Under the pieces are notes generated by a model that did no database searches, was not told where the DNA came from, and was given only the letters and a program-made list of their open reading frames with translations. Both the position numbers and the translations under genes were made by a program. Positions 56,801-64,000 of a DNA stretch of 64,000 nt are shown piece by piece. This DNA is from Corbicula japonica (taxonomy: Eukaryota; Mollusca; Bivalvia; Venerida; Cyrenidae). The stretch spans positions 13,580,638 through 13,644,637 of the forward strand of contig JAZAYU010000006.1 in the NCBI GenBank assembly GCA_038501625.1, read 5' to 3'. The stretch's first letter is position 1. Each line of letters begins with the position of its first letter.

Positions 56801-59367
56801 TAGTTAAATCACAGATGTTTACAAATATGTTTATAAAGAAAATTGAAGATAATATCTTTACAAAATTTACAAATGATGTAGTTTAATAAAAATAATAATA
56901 ATGTAATACAAGTTTAGGTTTTCATTATGATAAAACTATACTAATTCATATTGTTACTAATTACAGAGTATTGTTTTGATCGTTTAACATAGTGTCCATA
57001 TACGACGGACAGACAAAATTGGGACAGAAGCAGAATACCACTCCGTGGAAGAGTATATGGGATATGTTGAAGAATGGTTCAACGAATATGAATATCGAAA
57101 TCCCGGTATACAACGTACAATATATCTGGCGTCTGACGATCCAGCCGTACTGAATGAAACTGAAATAAAGTAAGTTACCTGGCAGGTCGAAAAAAAGTTA
57201 AATGATTAATTTTGTGCTTGTGTTGTATTGTGAAGATTTTATTGTTTCTTGCGTACCAAATGCAAAAATTGTCATTCACTGCTATGATCACAGAATTATT
57301 AAATTGATATAAAAAACAACAGAAAAATGCAGGCACCTTTGCATTTTGAAGAATCATCTATAATAGATGGCAGATTATTCTGCTTACTTGGTAAAACATA
57401 AGTTCTGTTCTTCACGCGCTTTTCTGTACATACTCTTAACCAATGTTCTAACTACACCGATATATTTTTTTTAATTTCTCCGGATAGAATTGGAGTGAAG
57501 TCTTCAAATTTGAAACATAATAAGATGCACCATTTTACTTCATTTTCTGAAATTTCCATTGAAATCCCTCTATGCGTTCTTAAACCAAGGATATATAATC
57601 GAGGTGAGGGCGAAACCAAAAGTCACAAAATTAACTGTAGCTTTTGTATAGATGATATACTGAAAACAGAAAAAATACCGAATAATCTTCTGTGTAACAG
57701 CTAAACAATCGCACTATTGCAGAATTGTATAGAATTGTTCAAAATTACTAAAAAAATCCATATATAAACAATGAGACATGAATTTTCGTTTACGGAGAAT
57801 ATAGCCTCTACCGACAATTTTGTGACTTTTGGTTTTACCCCTACGTTGATTCAATATCACTGGTTTCTAAACGCGTAAAGAAAATTTAATATTTTGTTCA
57901 TACAAAGAAGTGAAAAAGATGTATCTTATTATATTTTAAGTTAGCAGTGTATTTCCCGAATCCTTGCTGAGAAATTTAAAAAATATGATATGTGTAGTTA
58001 GAACATTGGTAAGTGATAACGGGCTAATTGAAAGACTGCAATCATGTGTAAATTGCAATATGTTTACTTTATTTACTTTATTTAGGTATCCAAGCTATAA
58101 TATTCTAAGCAACCCCAATGCATCTAATGCTGCCAATACAAGCAGGTTCAGTGAGCATTCGTTAAGAGGGATATACATAGACATCCATTTGCTTTCACTG
58201 TGTGATTATATTGTCTGCACGTTTTCTTCTAACGTAAGTATTTGACTTAAAGGTGCTTGGTCAGTGGTCACGTAAAAGAACGATAATAACAAGTGTTTTC
58301 AAATATCAAAATGTATAATGTAAACAAATGAAAACCTGTAAACAAAATAAATATGTTATAATATTCTTACATAGTCAACGTACGAATGTTTAAAGCCAAA
58401 CGTGTTTGAGCGTTACTGTCGTAGTAAAGATCACTCATACAGATCCGAAGATTTCTCCTTTTAAGGCATTTATATGCATTATATAGTGATACAATTAAAA
58501 GAAACCACAGCTAAGACATTGCGGTATTTCACAATGAACTGTTAATATGCAGCTTTACATTCAATTTTGAACCTAACAGAAACACCGTCCACAGTTATCT
58601 TTGCACTTTCATCAATATAAAGGAAAATTATCAAAATATCTCTTACGACAAACTGCACATGCTATTTATGGATCTTTATTTTTTGTATGTAAAAAAAGAA
58701 AGAACAGTAAAGAAAAATTGCTAGACATTAAAGTTCCCTAAAGTTTTTTATTATACAAAAGTAATCCAACCACCAACACAAAACAACACATGGCGTTAAA
58801 ATGAAACAACAGTCAGTCACCAGGACTTTTTTCAGATTTGGTCGATGAAGCAAGTTGAAGTTTCTACATCATACAAAGGCAGCACATAAAAATATTAATC
58901 CTTTTCAAATGAATATACCAGTTTTCATATGACGGAATGGTATATGGTGGGTATTTTAATATTAATGCCATTGAATGACTTTGATTTGAGGGTCGATTTT
59001 TCTACCAGAGTATGCATGAAAGAAGAAAACAACACAATAAATTACTATAAATTGTTATACATTACAGGTTTGCCGAGCGGCATATGAACTCATGCAAACG
59101 CGACATGCTGATGCTTCTGGCTGGTTTAAATCCCTGGATGCCATTTATTATTTTCACGGACAGGATCCTCACCTCTTCGAAGCAGCAGAGGATTACTCAG
59201 CAAAACATTCAGACGAAATATCATTTTCTAAGGGACAAAAGATAGTTATATTTGACAATCGTGGGAATGGGTATTCCAAGGGGAAAAACGTAGAAACAGG
59301 AGAAGTTGGGTTGTTTCCTTCTTTTAAAGTAACTGATCAATTACCAAACTTGACATATTCCGATTAA
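50877..59367 (+). CDS. FUT8-B: alpha-1,6-fucosyltransferase-like, complete in nine exons
   Basis: Core N-glycan fucosyltransferase family (GDP-fucose donor, Golgi). Exons: 50877-50992, 51782-51867, 52607-52787, 54294-54411, 55216-55453, 56177-56408, 56993-57169, 58086-58233, 59068-59367 (stop TAA). Lengths sum to 1596 nt with every split codon consistent, giving 531 residues (human 575). Residues 1-9 are basic, 10-23 a membrane anchor rich in Ile, 40-125 a coiled-coil stem. GCQLHHV lies in exon 5 and [12 protein letters not shown] at 325-336. Arg328/329, Lys332, Glu336, Tyr345, Asp372/373, Asp415 and Ser431 match the known human catalytic and binding residues with the same spacing. The C-terminal SH3-like domain spans about 475-521, but the usual Trp is Gly498. 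The start was chosen because exon 1 ends in CA|GTAAGT and joins exon 2 in phase. Confidence 0.92.
51161..51288. mobile_element. Palindromic MITE, GGTTATAAA family, diverged
   Basis: Ends GCCCAAGATCATAAAACTAA and its near-complement. It contains CTGATTGGCTGAAATGGCGA, but one arm has lost part of the complement. It lies in intron 1 of FUT8-B. Confidence 0.85.
53170..53240 (+). repeat. Degenerate tRNA-like sequence
   Basis: GGTACAGCGGATAATGGC followed 30 bp later by CCCCAGGTTCAATCC resembles A and B boxes of a tRNA-derived element. No tail or partner was identified. It lies in intron 3 of FUT8-B. Confidence 0.35.
53725..53824. mobile_element. 100-bp imperfect palindrome in FUT8-B intron 3
   Basis: TATGCAATCTGTAGGTTCGT and ACGAATCTACAGACTGCATA are inverse with few mismatches. 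The inner parts (GTTATGTAAAC / GTTTACATAC) continue the pairing. Confidence 0.75.
53975..54190 (-). repeat. Dispersed GGCTCGGTTTGATTGAG repeat, reversed copy
   Basis: TATTGGTGTAAATATTAAGT, CAACCCGGGGCTAGGCGGCG, CCCATGAACAGGCTCAATCA and ATTCCTCGGCTTTTGAAGTT match the complement of 41575-41760. It lies in intron 3 of FUT8-B, close to the exon 4 acceptor. Confidence 0.8.
54830..55135 (-). mobile_element. tRNA-related SINE-like repeat
   Basis: The - strand reads CCGGCTAACTCAGTTGG (A-box-like) and, about 55 bp on, GTGCGGGTTCGCTCCCAGC (B-box-like). The spacing is somewhat longer than in a plain tRNA. AAAAGTCTCCCCGTACATAG lies upstream on that strand; a related CTCCCCGTACATTC (- strand) occurs near 42165. 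It lies in intron 4 of FUT8-B. Confidence 0.6.
55562..55935 (-). mobile_element. Penelope-like 3' tail copy in FUT8-B intron 5
   Basis: ATATGCATATCAGAAATAGA, GAGAACCTAAAGGGTTACCG, TTGTCTTGATGAATTAGCAC and ACAATGTTGCATGCAAAAGC follow the tail in order. It is more diverged than other copies. Confidence 0.85.
56471..56546. repeat. Low-complexity C/A tract
   Basis: A C run, an A run, then (AACAAACAAAA)n-like sequence in intron 6 of FUT8-B. Confidence 0.85.
58600..58790. mobile_element. Half of a TTAA hairpin family element
   Basis: GAAAATTATCAAAATATCTC, GGATCTTTATTTTTTGTATG, GAACAGTAAAGAAAAATTGC and CAACACAAAACAACACA follow the left arm of 5581-6283. The right arm is absent. It lies in intron 8 of FUT8-B. 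Confidence 0.65.
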
Positions 59368-60700
59368 GAAATTGAATGATTTACTAAAGATATGTGTAGT
59401 AAGGTTTAATTACGTTAAAAACTAAAATGCAACTGTGATTATTTGGATCTTATCTGTTGAGGAATATGGAGAACATTTTTGTTTTTGCTGTTTAATTGTA
59501 ACCATGATTACCTAGATAAAGTTATTTTAAAGGAGATAACTCTACTACATTAAGCATATTTAACTATCTTAAATTAGGTTTTAAAATTAAATAAGCGTAA
59601 TGGGTACAAATTAAACGATCCAGTACCAGTGTTATTTCGGAGATTTGTTTTTTCATAATACAGAACTTCCTACACTACATGCATTTCCATTCATCTTAAA
59701 CTCATTTGTTACATTTGTATATACTCTGACAGCTTAGCAAGAATGATCTAGAAGACTGTATGTCCATCGCATATTTGCTTGACAAATTGTGCTGTATATT
59801 ACTTTTTAGCTCCGATGTATGTTTTCTTGGCATATGTGCCGATACTAAAAGTCGCCTGTTGCAATCTTAACAATTGTGTCGGATCTTAAAGTCTCTGGCC
59901 GCTTCAATATTCTTGACAAAATAATAATACGCTTGATCTCGAAGTCTCCAGATTGATGCGCTACAAAAACAACTTACAGAGGAGATCTTAGCAGGAGATA
60001 TATGTTTAGGAGGACTGAACAATATGTAAACTAAAGTTATTCATGCTGGAATATTAAAACCATCCATATAAAACGCTCCGAAATATTGAAATACAATTTC
60101 TTGCTTCATGAGAGTGTTTTTTTACAAGTATAGGCATCGTGCTAAAGCCCCAGTCACACTTGTCGTTTAAGATTATTTAGATTATTTGAGACCTGCATAT
60201 GGTTTAAATCGTCACGACTGTCGTCGATTTCACGTAAAATCTGAAGATCACACAAACATAACATCAACGATTGTATTAACTTATCTCTTGTAATTATACG
60301 ACCGTCCTTAGACTAACAACCATCCTTTGATGTTTCATAAATTCAACTGAACACCAATTACCTGTCCTTAGATAAACATAACTTCGGGTGATTTGTCGTA
60401 TCACCACCATCCTACGTTGGCAATGACATCAGTAACTGAAAAAAAAACACCTCAGTAACAGCAGTTATACAAGTGGCCGTGACAGCTGTAACAGTGTTGA
60501 CAGTAAATCGGTTGTTACAGCGGTAATACTACTTGAAGTAACAGTAGTAACAGCGGAAATAATGCTGGCAGAGATATAACGAAGAGCAGGCACAGCATTA
60601 ATTCTGTTGACGTTGAAAGCAATAAAGCATTATGCTGATAGCAGTAACAAAACTTTCCAGCTAACTCGACTTCCAGCGCCAATTGCATTTGACCGTTTCA
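59368..60700. other. 3' flank of FUT8-B, little recognised
   Basis: Probably includes the 3' UTR. GCCCCAGTCACACTTGTCG near 60147 resembles the end of the TIR element at 11164 but has no partner. 60450-60640 is rich in GTAACAG-type words. No gene is seen. Confidence 0.45.
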
Positions 60701-60895
60701 AAAAGAGAAATATGCTTATCAGGAATGGCCACATCCAGAAAACACAGTCTCCCCACACGGCCAACAAGTGAGGATGAAAAATTGCATGTGTAATAAAAAT
60801 AGATTTCAGCATAGGCACCATAAACATTTGACAAAAAAGTGAACCCGACGGGTTATTTCCTTCGAACGGTCAGTGGCAAAACAATTTGCAACGGG
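60700..60895 (-). mobile_element. Penelope-like 3' tail copy, short
   Basis: AAATATGCTTATCAGGAATG to GGTCAGTGGCAAAACAATTT. Shares the common terminus and is truncated at the other end. Confidence 0.85.
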
Positions 60896-61726
60896 CTTTT
60901 CTGTCCCTACGTTAAGCAAGTTTTATTTCTGAATGTGAAATAGCACTTTCCTACAGAAACAGTAACAGGTAATACATGTCATGACAGAAGAAAAATTAAG
61001 TAAAACTGACAGACACCTTTAAAAATTCCACAGTTTCTCAGAACAAAGAATGCTCGACAGATACCATGCTGAACTAATATTATACAGTTAAATAGAACAA
61101 ATATAAAAAAGTTAAACAAAAAAGAACCATCTAGCTGGTAGCAAGGCTGTCTTGGCATCAGTGATAGATTTTACAAAAAAAGTTTCAGCTTGTGACAAGC
61201 TTCTTATGCGAACATATTAACGTAAAAAGGAAATGTTAAAGGCAATGTTAATCATGATTGTGTTAATTTTGATTCGCTTCTAACCTGTGAAAGGAAGTGC
61301 CCAATAAAACATGACATTATCTAGTTTTAGAAACTGTCATAACTGATATTGAAGTAGCTATATATCTTAAGCGAGGTTATGAATAGGTAGAAACGACATT
61401 CTGACATTTTTATGGTGAAATTCCGTTTTCGAGTTTTATTTTATGGATAAGATAAATATACACTTAACAACTTTTCTAAGTATACACCTGCGAACTGGGG
61501 CATTACTGGCTTGATAATTGAACTATTGCTCCAAAACTTTCAATAAAACATGCAATAAATACTAACTGATTTATCAGTAAAACAGATTTCAAAAAGACAG
61601 ACAACTGACTGCTGTCAGTCATTTAGACTACTGGGACCCACAGAATACAAATTCACATCAGTCAATAAAGAGTATGACACCAACAGCGCGTATAACTTCA
61701 AGACACATTGAATCTCATTGAGCTAA
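60896..61726. other. Upstream of Penelope RT, nothing recognised
   Basis: No GIY-YIG or other domain could be read in any frame. It may be unrelated host sequence if the element is 5' truncated. Confidence 0.4.
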
Positions 61727-63703
61727 TACAGTGCTGAAAGACTTCTTTATGAAATCTTAAGCCCATTCCTGAAGAAGCCCCTTTTCAAATTGCATAGTTG
61801 GTCCCTCCTGTTTCGTACGCCTCTTCCAAGATCACACGACAGATTTACAATGACATTTAGATCCGGAGTTCTAGCGCACCATTTAATCAAAGACTCTAGA
61901 ATTCGTAATTTAATTTCTAAAGGTCCCAAATATAGAATATCATCCAAAGTTGACTTTAATGCATGCCGTGCAGAAATTGCTGAGTCTTTGAACTTATTTT
62001 GCAATAAATGGTGCAAAAGAGAACATGCCGAGCCTTATGCACTTTCTAACTGGAAAAAGCACATATTCAAAATAATTGACACCCGTATATCATTTTATGA
62101 AAGAAACATTGCTTTATTACCACCTCGACCTCGTTTTAACTTTCGTCATTTGAAAAAAGGAATTCAAGACTTTCATAACAGATTTGTTTTAACACCTGCT
62201 GATAAGGCTTCTAATAATGTAATTATAGTGTGACGAATACACTATATTAATATTCAAACTGAAGAACTGAACAGCACTAATGCTTATATACTGACTTCTT
62301 CATCTGAGAGTGATATTGTTACTGCAGACACTCTACAAATTACAAAATTTAGAATCAGTATTGAGCCGAAACAAGACAAAGTACCTACTATGTATTGGTT
62401 ACCTAAAATGCATAAAACACCGTATAAAGCAAGATTTATTGCTAACTCTAGTTCTTGCACTACTACTAAATTATCCGTGCTCTTAACATCTTGTCTTACA
62501 GCTATAAAAGAACACGTAATTAGGTATTGTGATAAGGTTTTTGAAACTTCTGGCAAAAATTTATTTTGGTCGATTAAAAATTCAAATGACGTTTTGAAAA
62601 AGCTTAAATCAAATAATTTTCGGGCGTTCTGTTTGTCTACTTCTGATTTCTCAACATTATACACTTCGCTCCCTCATAATTTAATAAGAGACAAACTAAC
62701 CAGTCTCATTGAAAAAACGTTTGCTAGAGAAAATAAAACCTTCATCGCTTGTAATGAACATAGGGCATTTTTTACAGATGGTTCTTATGATAATTATACA
62801 TTATGGACTTGTCAAGACCTTATAGAGTCGCTAACTTTCTTACTGGATAATATTTATGTTAGATTCGGTACCTCTATTTATAAACAAGTAATAGGCATCC
62901 CAATGGGTACTAATTGTGCACCCCTTGTTGCTGATCTGTTTTTATACTGTTATGAAAGAGACTTTATGTTATCTCTTTCTACTGAACATCAAGATGATAT
63001 AATTACAGCTTTTAACAACACCTCGAGGTACCTTGATGATTTATTAAATATCGACAATAACCATTTTCCATTACTGGTTAATAAGATTTATCCCAAAGAA
63101 CTACAACTTAACAAAGCGAACACTTCAGAAAAGCAAGCAAACTTTCTCGATCTAAATCTGTCCATTGAAAATGGTTATGTCACTACTAAAATTTATGATA
63201 AAAGAGATGATTTTAATTTTAATATAGTAAATTTTCCGTTTTTAGACGGCGATGTTCCCCGTGCAACATCTTATGGGGTTTATATCTCACAGCTTGTTCG
63301 CTTTTCAAGAGCTTGCAACAATGTTAATGATTTCAATGAACGTAATCTTTGCATTACAGAAAAACTCTTAAAACAAGGTTATCGGTATCACAAATTAAGG
63401 AAAACCTTTTGCAAGTTTTATCGCCGATACCCAGATTTAATTCATAAATACAAATGCAGTTTAAAATCACTTTTGCAACAAGGTATTTCACAACCAGTTT
63501 TTTATGGAGATTTAATTTATAAACTTAAAAAGATTAAAGGCAGTGTTAATTTCTCCCGGTTATTCGTAAAAACCATCTGTAAATTTAAAAAGAAAGGTTA
63601 CCAACATGATATTTTACAGCGCTCTGCAGGCCTGGTGATTAACCCTTCTACAGTTGATCATTATGCTTACCTCTTTGGTTGCACGACGGTGGCAGGGGTT
63701 TAA
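61727..63703 (+). pseudogene. Penelope-like reverse transcriptase, one in-frame stop
   Basis: One frame is open from 61727 to 63703 except for a TGA at 62231-62233; the downstream 437-codon part alone keeps the catalytic core. Visible in order: GPKYRISSK, ADKASNNVIIV just before the stop, YWLPKMHKTPYKARFIANSS, DFSTLYTSLPHNLI (motif A aspartate), GIPMGTNCAPLVADLFLYCY, SRYLDDLLNI (catalytic YLDD), EKQANFLDLNLS, and GYRYHKLRKTFCKFYRRY in the thumb. The protein ends at FGCTTVAGV with no GIY-YIG endonuclease after the RT, unlike classical Penelope/Neptune elements. Either the endonuclease is N-terminal and lost here, or the lineage lacks it. The element would copy RNA at a nicked chromosomal end. 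Confidence 0.9.
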
Positions 63704-64000
63704 GAGTTTATGAAGGTTATTGGGGAAATCTTTTCTTAAAAGAACCTAGAAACTCGATTTGTTTCTTTTATCCCTGTCATCGTGTTCTTGCTGATTTTAC
63801 TCCAGGAGCTCTGGTCTCGGTAAGATCATTGAGTACCCCTTTCGGCTTTGCAATGCTCTTAGCTTCTTATGTTTTATATGTTTGTGTGCTTTTGCATGCA
63901 ACATTGTTAAGCAGATAAGTGGGTTGGAGTCTTTTCACCAAGACAACTTGTACTTGTTTTGTGATATGAGAACCTGTTGGGGCAAGTGTGAGGTTGGTGC
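61727..64000 (+). mobile_element. Penelope-like retroelement, 5' uncertain, runs off the window
   Basis: Comprises the reverse transcriptase frame (61727-63703) and a 3' tail from 63704 to the window edge. The tail contains AAAAGAACCTAGAAAC, GCATGCAACATTGTT, AAGACAACTTGTACTTG and GAACCTGTTGGGGCAAGTGT, the complement of the dispersed repeats listed elsewhere, and so identifies their parent family. No long terminal repeats are seen within the window. Confidence 0.88.

Noticed and set aside
62284..62664. 126-codon - strand frame
   Set aside because: Shadow of the Penelope-like reverse transcriptase on the opposite strand.
63679..63918. 79-codon + frame overlapping the end of the Penelope RT
   Set aside because: It is tail sequence repeated without reading-frame conservation in other copies (for example at 15603).
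63704..64000. Hammerhead ribozyme in the Penelope tail
   Set aside because: Such ribozymes are known from some Penelope-like elements, but I could not find the CTGATGAG...GAAA core here; the pseudo-LTR region may lie outside the window.

Overview
The window looks like AT-rich, intron-rich, repeat-dense metazoan DNA, most likely from a bivalve mollusc (inference). The grounds are multi-exon animal genes with GT-AG introns, a BEL/Pao element, Penelope-like retroelements, and many short hairpin-type and tandem-repeat-bearing elements of the kind common in molluscs. There is no sign of operons, ribosome binding sites or other prokaryotic organisation. One 500-base run of N (28483-28982) is an assembly gap.

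Three host genes can be supported, all on the + strand. (1) FUT8-A, an alpha-1,6-fucosyltransferase-like gene, has seven contiguous coding exons at 13048-20076 and two duplicated candidate first exons at 6812-6948 and 9038-9168; its second exon was not found. (2) An SLC34-type (NaPi-II) sodium/phosphate cotransporter has six exons at 38066-44212; its N-terminal exon or exons were not found. (3) FUT8-B, a second FUT8-like gene, has nine exons at 50877-59367 whose lengths and phases add up to a complete 531-residue type II membrane protein. Exons 3 to 8 of the two FUT8 genes are identical in length and phase, so they are paralogs by duplication, now separated by the phosphate transporter. The fucosyltransferases would act in the Golgi on N-glycan cores, the transporter at the plasma membrane; nothing in the sequence links their functions.

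The rest is mostly mobile DNA. 0.5-3.5 kb: a BEL/Pao LTR element on the - strand with near-identical LTRs and a perfect 5-bp target duplication, but with reverse transcriptase, RNase H and the integrase core deleted. 5.6-6.3 and 23.1-23.8 kb: TTAA-flanked hairpin elements. 9.6-10.5 kb: a 20-bp minisatellite. 11.2-12.1 kb: a GC-rich element with terminal inverted repeats. 20.5-22.1 kb: a TIR element nested in another repeat and itself carrying a Penelope tail. 24.6-26.4 kb: an element with inverted ends, a 3' hairpin and about ten ~170-bp internal repeats. 30.4-36.1 kb: a 5.7-kb foldback-type element whose inverted arms consist of a 17-bp minisatellite, flanked by a 10-bp direct repeat; this is the most unusual structure here. 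37.1-37.7 kb: a mariner transposase relic. 48.0-50.3 kb: three exact-length 754-bp tandem units. 61.7-64.0 kb: a Penelope-like reverse transcriptase with one in-frame stop, whose 3' tail is the source of at least ten truncated repeat copies across the window.

All family assignments come from reading motifs by eye. No database search or alignment program was run, so identities are approximate and exon ends are splice-consensus predictions.
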